64,000 nucleotides of DNA from Perognathus longimembris pacificus (taxonomy: Eukaryota > Chordata > Mammalia > Rodentia > Heteromyidae), in NCBI RefSeq assembly GCF_023159225.1, contig NC_063161.1:125216958-125280957 (forward strand). Direction: 5' to 3'. The position numbers and the translations under genes were made by a program. Shown here one piece after another: positions 1-30,706 of this stretch; position 1 is the first letter of the stretch; each line of letters starts with the position of its first letter. The notes beneath the pieces were generated by a model. It did not search any database. It saw only the letters and a program-made list of their open reading frames with translations, and had not been told where the DNA came from.

Positions 1-1173
1 GGATGGACTCCTAACCACTTAGTATATATTTTTAACAGTAAAATGCCCTAGAAGGACTGAAGGAAATACCTAAATACTGGATATACATTTCTTATTATTG
101 GATGCAGAGTGCGTAGAAGGTAGACTTGAAACACTAATATCTTCTTAAAGTTACCAGATGTCAATTGGAAACCTATGATTTAATCATTGGACCAGAGAAA
201 ACAGCCACTCTGCCCTCTAGTGGTGTGTCTTTCATGGACAGCAGTCTTGCTGAGAAAGATCTTACAGTCCTCCTGAATCAGCCTCACCCTTTGGCTAATA
301 TAGGATGAAGTACTGCTTTTAACAATTTGGACAAATCTCTGGGTGGGAGAGAGACAATATGATTCCTGAAGTACACAGATAGAAAGTAGCCCAAATCAGA
401 GAGAATTTGAGGAATCTAGGACGTCATGTACCCTGTAAAGCCCAGATTATAAAGGGCTCTGGCTATGCTATTACAATCCTGATAGTGGATATGCACACTT
501 GTTCCTATGGCCTGAAATGCTTTCTTCCTCTGCTAATGCACGCTGATAAAGCAAGGCACAGTTGTCTCCTCTTCTGAAAAATATATCTCCCTTACCTCCA
601 GATACACTTAGTCTCTCCAGCTCAAGGGTAGCCCCATTATCCTTTCCTATGCCACAACTCAGTTCTCAATTCCATTCCTGGCTTCCCCTTGAAGCCCTTG
701 GGTGCCCCTGAGAGCTGTAGGTGACTCAATGGAATGATTCAGTGACTGTCAAATGTGCACCCATGCACACAAATAAGTAAATGCACGATGGGCATAGATA
801 AATCTCTATGATTTTTTTCTTTTAGGTACTAGGAATTGAGCTCAGGGCTTCTTGCTTATTTGCCAAGCACTCTACCACTTGAGCTATGGTATAAACTGTT
901 ATACCACAATTATACTCCACCTCTGGGGCTCCCAGAAGTGAGCCTTACAATATTAGCTTGCCCATGAAAACTTGCTCACTCATAGTTGGGACATTCACAA
1001 AACAATGATCAGTTGTGCCTTAGTCTGTGCCTGAGTCTGTTGTGCCTTATGTCTGGTGAATTCCAAACAATTCCCTGTGAGTCTCAGGAATAGAGAGTGC
1101 CCCAGCTTCAGGTACACATAGAGCCTGTGAAGAGTCCCTATCCTGCCCTAACTAGTATCTTTGTTCTCTCCAG
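1..1173. other. TEK intron, left edge of window
   Basis: Intron upstream of the first visible TEK exon. Apart from the small ID-like relic at 825-900 I see no feature. Confidence 0.7.
825..900 (-). mobile_element. ID-like SINE relic in TEK intron
   Basis: GGTACTAGGAATTGAGCTCAGGGCTTCTTG...CACTTGAGCTATGG, complement of an ID-type monomer. Confidence 0.5.
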
Positions 1174-5711
<4,538 letters not shown>

Positions 5712-6635
5712 GACAGAGCATCTTCCATGTCCTCTACTTCCCTTTCCCTGGCATGAGATCCTTGAGGGCTGCTAAGCAAGCAAGCCAGCCCCTTCTGGAT
5801 GTGATATAAAAGTGTACATATATGGCGCTACATCAGAGATCTTGAGCAACCCCTGCCTCCGTGTGGATCTAGAGAATGCACAGACTCTGAGGAGATTGTA
5901 TATACTGTTTTGAGGAAGAATGTGCTGAAATTAGAATGCCTGTTTGTTGATTTCATATAATATATTTTTCTAAAAATGTGGACTTCATAGGAAGACGTGA
6001 GAGTACAGTTACTTAATATGTAACTCATTATTGTCCTAGATATTTTTGATATTTACCTTTATACATGAATGCTATGACATGTGTTGCTGTGCAGAAGTAA
6101 AATATTAAGAAACCTAATAATTAGCCTGACAGTAGAGGTAAGAAAAGTGAGGGACATGTATGAATTTTAACAGGATGTGGACTAATATTTAAGAGGCTAA
6201 CATTTCCAAACAATGTGTCAGAGATTCTCCTGTTTCTCAGTCTTGTCCCTCACCTGTAGCAATGATTCCAATTTCATCTGGTCATGTGATAACTTCACCT
6301 TGTGTCTCCACAGCCCCCAAGTCAGTCCAGAAGGTTAAGTAATTCATTTCTTGGAATCCTAAGATGCTTTAGAGAAGTATAAATAATCCTAATAGACATA
6401 TTAGTGGTGTTTACTTGTACTTCCTTGGGTAATATTGACTTGCGTAGTTTGAAAAATAATAAATAGAAAGGCAGGAGTGACATTAAGGTAAGGTGTGACA
6501 TGTATTGAATTAACATTGAAAGTGTACTTTCTATGAGGTTTTAGCTTTGATCAGTTGTGAGTTTTATCATTTATACTATAAGCAGATGTTGCACTGGGAT
6601 CATGCTGTACATGAATAAAATGTCTTACCTATCCA
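5712..6635 (+). other. TEK: TEK 3' untranslated region
   Basis: AT-rich sequence from the TEK stop codon to about 20 bases past the AATAAA at 6614. It contains no recognisable interspersed repeat, as expected for a conserved 3' UTR. The exact cleavage point is inferred. Confidence 0.75.
6614..6619 (+). promoter_or_regulatory. TEK: Polyadenylation signal of TEK
   Basis: Canonical AATAAA about 900 bases after the stop codon, followed within 30 bases by a T/GT-rich stretch (TTTTGTTCAGAAGTGTGTCT). Confidence 0.7.
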
Positions 6636-6639
6636 CATT

Positions 6640-7142
6640 TTGTTCAGAAGTGTGTCTCATGGGCCTGGAGAACCATCTTTATTATACTTCATGAAGAATG
6701 TCTTCGGTGACCAAATTCTCACTTGGCACTGTGAAGTCTGCAGAGCCACTGGGGATTACACTTCATTTGACATGAGTCTGAAGCTCACATGACTGGAAAA
6801 TTCTCCAGCCACGGGAACTGCCCAGTTCATTTTCTTGCCCCAGGCTGGTGCTCCAGTGTGCATTGTTAAATGGTAGTTTGTGATGTCTAAAGTCCTACAT
6901 TCCTGCTTCCTTAAAAATCCCTGCCTTCTTATGTGTTCAAAAATGACTACACATCACATCTCAATTTATTCCAAATACTGTGGGGTTTTTTTTTTCCACA
7001 ACTGCACATTCAAGAGGAAGGCTGAAACCGAGCATTTATTTATAACCAGACACTCAAAGGAAGTTATTGAAATAGAGATCCAGAGTGACACCATGAGAGT
7101 GGTGGGATAGAAAGATATCAGCCTTTATCCTTCCTTCCACAG

Positions 7143-7200
<58 letters not shown>

Positions 7201-9105
7201 AACCAGAAATGGGCCAGAGAGGGTTCAAGGGCCCATTAGGGAATCTATATCAACATATTTGAGCAAACTCCCAGAACAGCTACATGGAGAATCTTACTGG
7301 TGATAATGGCATGCCTGAGATGCCAGGGACAGCCAAGTACAAAGAAAAAAGGTGGAGCCTGTGGGTGTCAGCAGCCCTGCAATAAGAGCTACTTTGGTCC
7401 CCAGGAACTTTTTGTTTGAAGGAAATATTGAAGTACGTCATATTGAGATAACCAACCACATTTCCTATCTCTTCAAACATTTATCACTTCTTTATGGCAA
7501 AAACATTGCAATTCCTTTCTACTATGTGTATCTATATATTCCACTCTAAATAGCAATGTGAGTGGTGCATGTATCTACATCATAAAGTTTAATACAAATT
7601 ATGATGTAATCGTAATAAAATTATCTCAATGGGCTTAAAAATGTATAAGGATGTAATTTATGTGATAATGTTATATATGTGTAAATTATCCAAGGAGCCA
7701 CATATTGAAGGATCGAATCTTGGAGTTTTTATTTGAACATTAGCAGTCTGCAGGCAGCTGGTTGTTACAAAGGCCTGCAGCCTATAAATACACATCACTA
7801 TCAGGAAACAGGCCAGAGAGGGAAGAAAGAACAAAAACCATATGAACAAACAATCCAGTTCCAATGGAGAGCTGACTTGGGATGCCATGGTGACCGGAGA
7901 TGAGCGAGGAGACAGGACACAGGACACGAACCCAGAGACATGTGGCATGACATAATGGCACCAGAGCTGGCATGACCCTAAATAGGGTCAGGGCAGGGGG
8001 GCTGGGTCACAGGAAGCTCTGAGACCCAGGCACTTGACTGACAGATCCAACAACCCAGGCCATGTGCCCACCCCAGTATCTTGGGATTCAGGAACATCCT
8101 CACCTGGGGATGGTACTTAACTTCCTCTAGGAATCCAGCCACACCCATCAAGACAAGATGCCAGATACTACAACTTGCCATGTGGCCAGTGATGGCACTG
8201 GCCAGATCTGACCTACATATTAAAATAATAATAGTTTTAAAAGGAGAGGAAAGGGAATGGAGGTGCATTGGGACAAAACTTCTTCATATGATTGAGACTA
8301 GGACAGTATTAATATGAAATAGATTGCAATACAACAAAATGGCAATTATACTCCTCAGGACAAACACTTGCAAAGGGCTTGAAAATAGGAATCAATTCGG
8401 TAACTTACCTCTTGTTGCCCTAGTATATGATAAGATACTAAGTACTAAAGTAACTTAAAGCTGGCACTGACAAGTCCCACATTCTTTACGAAAGTTTTCT
8501 GCCATGTAGAAATAAGGACTAAAATCACTAGTGAGTTACAATAAATTAGGCAGTTTATGTGTAACTCTGTTTTACACCATAGTGCTTCTGCAATAAAAAT
8601 ATATCTTGCTATCTTCAAACCAATGGGACTATACAGTTTTATTTATATACATTTGTATTATCATAGTACAGCAAATGTATTCTACTTCTTGGAAAGTCAC
8701 ATGAATCTAAGCTACAAACAATGAGGTAAGTGATTAGAATGAAATTCACAAAAGCACTGATTGAGTAATTTTACATGCATAGATTCCAATAAAGAATCTT
8801 CTAATTTTGCAAACCAACAATAAGGCATTTTATATAAAATATTATGAACTCTGGCAACTGCTAAACTTGCAAGACACTGTGGCCAGCCAATCAACATGTC
8901 TTTTTCCTCATCATAGCTTTGTCATGCCAGTACATTATTGCTCAAAAATGTTCAGAAATATATATATATACATATATTTGTGTGTCTTATAAAATATACA
9001 GAATATGTTTTTTAAAAGGAACCTCCTGTACATTAAAAGATAATAAAGGGAAATGCCCACCAACATGGTAATGATCTCTTCCTTATGGTTTTTACTCTTT
9101 GTAAA
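6640..9105. other. Intergenic, TEK to first SINE
   Basis: Only a CA repeat and AT-rich unique sequence. A TATATA run is at 8963-8976. No coding signal. Confidence 0.6.
7146..7197. repeat. (CA)n microsatellite
   Basis: About 24 CA units with a short GC start, between TEK and EQTN. Confidence 0.95.
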
Positions 9106-9117
9106 AACTCCATGAAA

Positions 9118-9306
9118 GGGCTGGGGATATAGCCTAGTGGCAAGAGTGCCTGCCTCGGATACACGAGGCCCTAGGTTCGATTCCCCAGCACCACATATAC
9201 AGAAAACGGCCAGAAGCAGCGCTGTGGCTCAAGTGGCAGAGTGCTAGCCTTGAGCGGGAAGAAGCCAGGGACAGTGCTCAGGCCCTGAGTCCAAGGCCCA
9301 GGACTG

Positions 9307-9349
<43 letters not shown>
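9118..9349 (+). mobile_element. Dimeric ID SINE (IDL-Geo type), young CpG-rich copy
   Basis: Starts GGGCTGGGGATATAGCCTAG, has B box GGTTCGATTCC, a second monomer (GCTGTGGCTCAAGTGGCAGAG), then about 40 A's. Target duplication AACTCCATGAAA at 9106-9117 and 9350-9361. Confidence 0.92.
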
Positions 9350-9354
<5 letters not shown>

Positions 9355-9361
9355 CATGAAA

Positions 9362-11602
9362 AATCAGGACATTCCTTTATCGGGTCCTGAGAATCACGTT
9401 CAGCTGTATTGCTGTCTTCAAAAGTAGTGATCTCCTGCAACCGGCCTTGCCTCCTCAGCACAAGACCTTTTGCAGGCTCCCCTGAAGTCCACACAGGACT
9501 GGCAGGGTGATCACCAATGGTCAGTGACTTTCTCTTGAGTATTGTGAGTTTTATCTTTGAAACCACAGAAGAGGAAAGGCAAATTCTAGAATCCACATGA
9601 ACTCTTCCAGACATACACTCCAGGCAGAGATGGGGGAGAGGTGTTGCTCACTGATGGGTCAGTTCTTAGAAGGAAAAAAAACCAAAACAATGCTTTGGGG
9701 TCACAAGCACTAAAATTTTCTGCCTCCCCAGAAGCTAGATTTAGAGGGTTAATTTCAAAGCTTGGAAGCACACATACAATCTTTCCTGGGGCTGTGGTTA
9801 GTTGGAAACATCTGGTTTTGATTGGTAATTAATCCGTGTCCCTTCAGTAGGGTTTCCCCCCTCCCCCTCCTGCCCACCCCAGCACAGAAAACCCTTGATA
9901 ATCCTTCCTTCATTCCAGTGTGTTTGACCACAAGACACAAGACACAAGCACAGGTGTCCACTGGCAGTCTTGGGGTGGGTGGGGGGAGAATCTTGGAACC
10001 TAGGTCCTGAACCCTGTGGAGAGACCACATCATACCCCAGTAGCCCACCTGGACCGCCCGCCCCCCCTCGGGAGCCCAGTAGCCCTGCCACAGTGAGGCT
10101 CCAGGCATTCTGTCTTGCCAAGACAAGGGGGGATAGCAGGGGTCTCTGGGCCCCTACCATTGCCCAACAGATTCCTGAGCACACTGGGCCTGCTCCTTGC
10201 ACACCCAAGACATCAGGAAAAGGCCCATGAGAAACATCCTGAAAAAGGCCCCTCGCACTCTTACTGTTGGGCATATCTCAGTGGGAGTTGCAGCAGGGAG
10301 GGAGAATGTGGAAATCAAGGATGAGGCCCTGTCCTCTCTCTTATCGCCTCCATCTACAGGAACTATCCCTCAGTACCTGAAAGAAACAGGCAATATATCA
10401 TTCTAAGGAGACAGGATGAGTCCCTCATCCCACTTTGAGAGCCTGGGAAGGGGCAGATGGTGGTAACTGAGCATCTTAGATTAAGAAGGCTCTGATTCAC
10501 CATGATCTTTGAGAAATCCAGATCAGAGGTCCAGAAGACATGTTTGGGGATGCAGGTTCAGTAATGGCATTGGAGGGCCAGTAGTGGGCAAATAAGGCCT
10601 TTCTCCACCATCCTTGGCTGTTTGACTTTTGTACTTCTAGACTAGGGCAGGGTGAGGAGGCAGTGGGGACCAGCAGACAGCCAGATACTCTTGCTGTACT
10701 CCTACCTAGTTGCCTTAAAAACAGCAAACAAAAAAAACCCAACACCTTGACTGATCTTCACAGCAAATCATATTTGTAAGTGGTGCCCAATGTCTGAGGA
10801 TCCAGAAGCCAGGTTTTAAAAATACAGTGAACATGTTACTGTTTGGCCATTTCAGAATGCTACACTTATTAACTTTCTCCATGATGTTTCATAACTAGAA
10901 ACAAGTTTTTATATTCTAGTCAAGAAAATTCTTTGTACCTCTCAGGGATGGAATGGTGGCAAGAGAGAAAATGGAGGTGTAGTTAGTAGTCATTCTTTGT
11001 AGTAGTTAGACATTTTTCCCAGGAGCCCCTTGCGCACCCATGGGCTCAACATGACCAGGCTTTGCACCTGGATCACTTTCAAGCACCTGCCATCATTGGC
11101 CCTTAGCAATCCCTACCAAAGCTCTAGGTTCTTGAACTGGAAGTACACATGTTGGCAGCCACCTCTACGAATGTCAAAAAGGCAAGGTAAATTATTTGAG
11201 CCAATGACAGTAGAGTAGAAGGTGAGCTCTGATAAAAGTCATTCCCACTGGCTGGCAAACTAGCCAGCATAGGCAAAAGAACAAAAAAAAAAAAAAGCTG
11301 AACCCCTATTCTATTACTTCTGTCCCCTCAAGACTAAGATGTCCAATAGTCCAACACTACTCAGTGACAGACCATTACTTTTTTCAACCAATGGTGAGTG
11401 ATGCATGTTGGAGAAAATGGTGAGCTAAGGGCTCACGGGACAAATCAAGAATAGAAGTGGCAAGTGAGAATCAAGAGCTTTCTGTGGGAAAGGAAGAACC
11501 TCAGTCCAAGGCAGGGTAAACAAGTCATGAGCTGAAAACACTTTCATTAAGAAACTTTGCCCCTTACATACTATGACTACTGCTCTTAAAGTTCTTGGAC
11601 TT
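9362..11602. other. Intergenic between TEK and EQTN, GC-richer
   Basis: No interspersed repeat recognised over 2.2 kb, with a C/G-rich patch at 9850-10100. The overlapping frames here share no known motif. Possibly unique conserved sequence, but I cannot show it. Confidence 0.5.
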
Positions 11603-11611
11603 TAGTCATAA

Positions 11612-11754
11612 TTTTTTTTTTTTTTTGCCAGTCCTGGGGCTCCACAGCGCCACTTCTGGCCATTTTCTGTATATGTGGTGCAGGGGAATTGAACCCAGGG
11701 CTTCATGTATACGAGGTAAGCACTCTTTGCCACTAGGCCATATCCCCAGCCCCC
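11612..11754 (-). mobile_element. Dimeric ID SINE with internal deletion
   Basis: Lacks about 65 bases of the second monomer. Target duplication TAGTCATAA at 11603-11611 and 11755-11763. Confidence 0.88.
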
Positions 11755-12316
11755 TAGTCATAAATTTGAGTGTCCAGTTTCACAATTATGGAGAGAGCCT
11801 GTCTAGAAGCATATGATAGCTTTGTCCCTTTCAAGCCCATAATTTTAGGCAAGGTATCTGGGTTACCCACGTATTCATTTTTTGATTTGTACAAGTCATC
11901 TTTCATGGGACAGTAGAATTTGGTGTGACGTTAAAGAGAACATTCAGCAAATGGAAGTGACAGTACAGACAGAGCAAAGAAATTCCTTCTAGGGACGGCC
12001 TCCTCCCGACAGCCACACAAAAGACCTAAAACCCTTCCACTGCATGGGACAGAGGATCCCTATCTCATTTGCTGTTTCTGTAAATTAGAACACTCTAGTC
12101 TCAAAGGTCACTAATAAACTTGAATTCTACTTTGAGGTGCTTTCCTTTTTTTCTAATGGAGAACTATGATCATGAGTGCCTGAGGGCTAAGAGAGAAAGC
12201 AAGTAGAGTTCTACATTGAACTCAGCTCATGAATCTCCCTTTCTGGGAGGTTCCCTGCTGATGCCAGCCCTTTTCTTCTGGTACATCATGCTATCTTGAT
12301 TGTGGACACTTTGGAA

Positions 12317-12318
<2 letters not shown>

Positions 12319-12349
<31 letters not shown>

Positions 12350-12354
12350 CACAC
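12319..12354. repeat. (CA)n microsatellite
   Basis: CA repeat with one G interruption. Confidence 0.93.
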
Positions 12355-12566
12355 CATGAGAACAGTTTCATAACTTTGAAATAATTTGTCAGTTTCTACC
12401 ACCGATGAGTTTTCTGCTTGATAACCTAACTGTTTAGAAAATAAAAAATAAGCCAGGTGTTTTTTGTTTTGTTCCAAGAATCCTCAAAATGCCCCCAGAA
12501 AAATATGGAAATTTCCTAATTTAAAACTGAATTACTATAGTGTGCCTAACTTAACAAAATCACATG

Positions 12567-12752
12567 TGGGCTGGGATTATGGCTTAGCAGTAGAGTGCTT
12601 GCCTTGCATGCATGAAGCCTTGGGTTTGATTATTTGATACCATATAAACAGAAGAAGTGGCACTGTAGTTCAAGTGGCAGAGTGCTAGCCTTGAGCAAAA
12701 AGACAGGAACAGTGCTCAGGCCCTGAGCCCAAGCTCAGGACTGGCAAAAAAA
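12567..12752 (+). mobile_element. Dimeric ID SINE, diverged
   Basis: Same two-monomer layout (CTGGGATTATGGCTTAGCAG ... TTCAAGTGGCAGAGTGCTAG ... ACTGGCAAAA) with many differences and a degraded B box. Confidence 0.85.
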
Positions 12753-12780
12753 AATTGCATGTATGTGCATATGGATGCAC

Positions 12781-12783
<3 letters not shown>

Positions 12784-12826
<43 letters not shown>
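12784..12826. repeat. (TG)n microsatellite
   Basis: Pure TG run about 200 bases 3' of the EQTN polyadenylation site. Confidence 0.94.
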
Positions 12827-12828
<2 letters not shown>

Positions 12829-13004
12829 CTAGGTATCAACTTAAGATCAGGAACATGATAGGCAAGCACCATGCCACTCAACTGCATTGCCACTCAACTG
12901 CATTCCCAGCCATGACAAGCTGCTTTTCAGAATTGTTCATATTGAATACAATTTCCATACCTTCTTATTTCTGTGTACATTTTTCTTTAAAATAATCCTT
13001 ATAA

Positions 13005-13147
13005 CTAATAATAATCGAGATGATTTTTATTGACTATATTCTTCTCAAAAGACAGCAGAAAACTTGAATGGCTCATCAGTTTCAAAACTATAACAATATT
13101 GTAAGACACAAAGATCTTTTTTATGACCCAAAAAAAGAATTAGTTGT
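13005..13147 (-). other. EQTN: EQTN 3' untranslated region
   Basis: Short AT-rich 3' UTR between the stop codon and the inferred cleavage site beyond the AATAAA at 13031-13026. Confidence 0.6.
13026..13031 (-). promoter_or_regulatory. EQTN: Polyadenylation signal of EQTN
   Basis: AATAAA on the minus strand, about 117 bases after the stop codon. Confidence 0.6.
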
Positions 13148-27611
<14,464 letters not shown>

Positions 27612-27790
27612 TTGGAAATTAATGTGATTTATCCAGTAATATAGTAATACAATGCCTTCTCAGAGCTTTCTTCTTGTGGTCCCGTAGGTCCTGAGACTAG
27701 CACATTATGACATCATTTCCTGTGGGAAGCAGAATGTGAGGGAGATCCTCCAGGGCTTTGTGACTTCCTCAAGATGATTTCATCTTTGGC
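27612..27790 (-). promoter_or_regulatory. EQTN: Probable EQTN 5' UTR and promoter region
   Basis: Repeat-free sequence directly upstream of the EQTN start codon. It holds a CRE-like octamer (TGATGTCA on the minus strand, 27715-27708, one base from the TGACGTCA consensus) about 100 bases upstream of the ATG. CRE sites near the start are common in CREM-driven spermatid genes. No clear TATA box. The transcription start is not visible. Confidence 0.3.
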
Positions 27791-28007
27791 ACTACAGTGG
27801 TTTTTAGATTAAGAAAATCATCACGAGATTTTCCTTGGAAGTGAAGAAATACATTTTTATGAAAGAATGTTAATTATCGGTACATGGATTTGGTACATGG
27901 ATTGGTACAAGAATCTTTTATTGTGTTGGCAGTAAAAACTGAAAATGAACTTTTATGTTAAAAATTTTATTATAAGTTCTTTTGGAAAACTGCAATCAAA
28001 TATCAAT

Positions 28008-28125
28008 TACAAGCTAGATGCTGGTGGCTCATGCCTGTTATCCTAGCTACTCAGAAGGTTGAGATCGGAGAGTCTTCATTCAGAGCCAGCTTGGACAGGA
28101 AAGTCTGTGAGGCTTTAAAAAAATA
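28008..28125 (+). mobile_element. B1-like left monomer
   Basis: GATGCTGGTGGCTCATGCCTGTTATCC ... GACAGGAAAGTCTGTGAGGC with no right monomer. Confidence 0.65.
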
Positions 28126-28399
28126 ATATAACCTTTATTGTTTTCAAATATATTTTGATTTTACAGATCTGGCCCCTGAGTGATTTTCTACATGACAGCA
28201 CAAATGGTGATAGATTTTCTGAAGGTTAGCAAACATTTGTTCTTTTGATTATTGTTTCCTGTTCAAGTGAATTTGTACTGCATCTGAAATCATGTATTTG
28301 CCAATAAACTACCTGTAATTAACTTTTAATTATCTTAACTACAAAGAACAGCAACACACTATTCAAGTTATATTAGTTAACATTTGGATACAAATGTAA

Positions 28400-28520
28400 C
28401 CCAAGCCAGACAGTGTGGAACATCTGTAATACCAGCAGTGGGAAGTTGAGCCAGAATTTTGAATTTGAGGCCAGATATACTACATAGTGAGACTTTGTCT
28501 CTATAAAAGTAAAATAAAGT
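28400..28520 (+). mobile_element. B1-like monomer
   Basis: AGCCAGACAGTGTGGAACATCTGTAATACC ... CATAGTGAGACTTTGTCTC. Confidence 0.55.
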
Positions 28521-28790
28521 AATTTAAAGTAAGTATTTCATCTAAATTTATGATACAAATAATGGGGGAGTGAAGCTAGATGAATACCTTATTTTAAAAT
28601 TTTTGGCTTTATACATACAATAGAAGTAATCTCTTGTCCCTAAAGTTATGTAAAAATGTTTCATTGACCCCATAAAGAGTCCTCAAAGTTCTTTAAATGA
28701 ATTCTGACTTACACTGTACATATAAAGGAATTATTTGAAGGCATAGCATCATCAGTATGCTGCAGTCAATGATTCATTAAAGAACACAAA

Positions 28791-28850
28791 ATGCATTATA
28801 TTAGTAATGAGGAATTCTCTCATACATATAGACAATTAATGCTGTATCTT
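28791..28850. repeat. 60-bp direct repeat, left copy, flanking L1
   Basis: Matches 29590-29649 with six mismatches. Interpreted as an unusually long target-site duplication. Confidence 0.8.
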
Positions 28851-29589
28851 TTTTGTTTTAATTTATTTATTTTTCTTATTAAAGTGATGTACTGAGAGGT
28901 TACAGTTTCATATGTTAGGCCTTGGGTACATTTCTTGAACTGTTTGTTACCTCCTCCCTCATTTTCCCCTCCCACCTCCCCCTTTCCCTCTCCCGCCATG
29001 AGTTGTTAAGTTGGTTTACACCAAATAGTTTTGCAAGTATTGCTTTAGTAGTTGTTTGTCTTTTTATCCTTTGTCTCTTGCTTTTGATATTCGCTTTCAC
29101 TTCCCTAGTTCTAATACCAGTATATACAGTTTCCAATGTACTCAGATAAGATACAGTGATAGTGCGGGTACAACCACAGGAAGGGGATACAAGAGGATCA
29201 TCAACAATAGAAGCTACAGTTTCACATGGCATGTTGAAAGTAATTACAACAGTGATATAACAGTCGTTTCCATAACATGGAGTTCATTTCACTTAGCAGC
29301 ATCATATGCATTCATAAGGGCATAGCTATTAGGCTCTTGTGATCCTCTGCTGTGACTTGCCTAAACCTGTGCTAATTATTCCCCATGAGGGAGACCAACA
29401 GAGTCCATGTTTCTTTGGGTCTGGCTCACTTCACTTAGTATAATTTTTTCCAAGTCCTTCCATTTCCTTACGAATGGGGCAATGTCATTCTTTCTGATAG
29501 AGGCATAAAATTCCATTGTGTATATGTACCACATTTTCCTGATCCATTTGTCTACTGAGGGGTATCTGGGTTGGTTCCATATTTTAGCT
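28851..29589 (-). mobile_element. L1 3' end, antisense, 5'-truncated
   Basis: Minus-strand copy of the same L1 family. A T-rich head (the tail on this strand) is followed by a C-rich block (28950-29000, complement of the G-rich 3' UTR motif) and the complement of the ORF2 end (TATGTACCACATTTTCCTGATC). It is bounded by two copies of a 60-bp sequence (28791-28850 and 29590-29649). Confidence 0.82.
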
Positions 29590-29649
29590 ATGCATTATAT
29601 TAGTAATGAGTGATTCTCTCATACATGGAGACAACTAATGCGGTATCTT
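29590..29649. repeat. 60-bp direct repeat, right copy, flanking L1
   Basis: Matches 28791-28850 at 54 of 60 positions; begins ATGCATTATATTAGTAATGA. Confidence 0.8.
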
Positions 29650-30231
29650 AAAGGACTCTAACATGGAAAGGGTAGAGATGCCCAATGTCAAATAATTATT
29701 TTGAAACTTCCATTTCCTAAATTACATATAAAGTTGATAAGGGCTGAGCTCCCAAGCTTCTGACTCCAAAGTTTATCTTTCTATAGATGCCAATCTACCT
29801 GCTTCACTTTCAACTCTATGCAATTGGACTATCATATTGATCACAAAGATTCTAACTTTATTCTGATGACCTTAGATGAGATAGGTCTACAGCAGCATAA
29901 CTTTAGCAGCTAAAGTTAGATCTGAAAAAGTTATTTCAAAGAAGCATTTTGCCAATTGCAGGGACATGATTATGTTAAGAAAAATTTCTTCACCAAGAAA
30001 TAAAAGTTCCCATCTGTGAATTGATTGGCACGTCTTTTTTTGTGGTAACCAGTAAATATAAATCATAAGTACATATAAACAATTTTTTATTAGTCTGAGG
30101 TGTTCTTTGCTTGATGATCTTGTATTTTCTTTGTTGGCCAAAAAAAAAAGAATTCATTTCTGAAGTTTGAGAGGCTCCTTTTTAATTATCTATGAATATT
30201 CTGTTAAAAGTATTCCAAGCACTGCACAAGT

Positions 30232-30679
30232 TTAGCTGTAAGTAAGGAGTTTTATAATTAGTGAATGTGCATCACAAGCAATCAGGTTAACTTCTGCTTC
30301 ATCCTTGGAGATGCTATATTTTCTACCACATTGGCAATTCAGCGAAAAAGAATGATCATCTTCATTGCAAGACGTTTCTTCAGATATACTGGAGCACCTA
30401 CTGCTCCCATATTTTGTAGTTCATTACCATGCAGCAGCAGGTCATACTCTTCATTTTTTATCTCTTCCTTGTCTAGAATTTTCCATGCCTGATCAGTTTT
30501 GATGAGCTTCTGTATATATGCTCCCACCGTTCCTGCTGGAACATCTGTACTTTGTATTTCTAGATATCACTTTCATATGAGTTTTCGATTTTTTTTTCTT
30601 GTAGGTCAGCCATATCTGCAGATGGGTCTGCACCCAAAATACTGTACCAATCCTTTTATGGTGTCTGCTCAAATTCCAT
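30232..30679 (-). pseudogene. DNAJC24: Processed pseudogene of DNAJC24 (DPH4)
   Basis: Intronless, broken copy of DNAJC24, a J-domain and CSL zinc-finger protein of diphthamide synthesis. Reading the minus strand from an ATG at 30679 gives a short N-terminus, an in-frame TAA in place of a lysine, then KDWYSILGADPSADMADL. The region of the J-domain HPD motif is scrambled by small changes. Then follow VPAGTVGAYIQKLIKTDQAW and KILDKEEIKNEEYDLLLHGN, a frameshift near 30360, and the zinc-finger part CQCGRKYSISKDEAEVNLIA, then CDAHSLIIKLL and a stop at 30234-30232. The last zinc-ligand cysteine is replaced by His. Span and order match the whole parent protein (about 149 residues) without introns. 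An L1 is inserted 15 bases upstream of the start (30707 onward). Identification is from remembered family sequence. Confidence 0.85.
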
Positions 30680-30706
30680 CATTCCTTGATCAAAAGTGGC
30701 CTTCCC

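Noticed and set aside
9171..9614. 147-codon minus frame with a long poly-Phe run
   Set aside because: It is the antisense reading of a dimeric ID SINE and its poly-A tail.
9755..10324. Cluster of overlapping 60-160 codon frames on both strands
   Set aside because: Caused by locally GC-rich sequence with few stops; no motif or splice structure.
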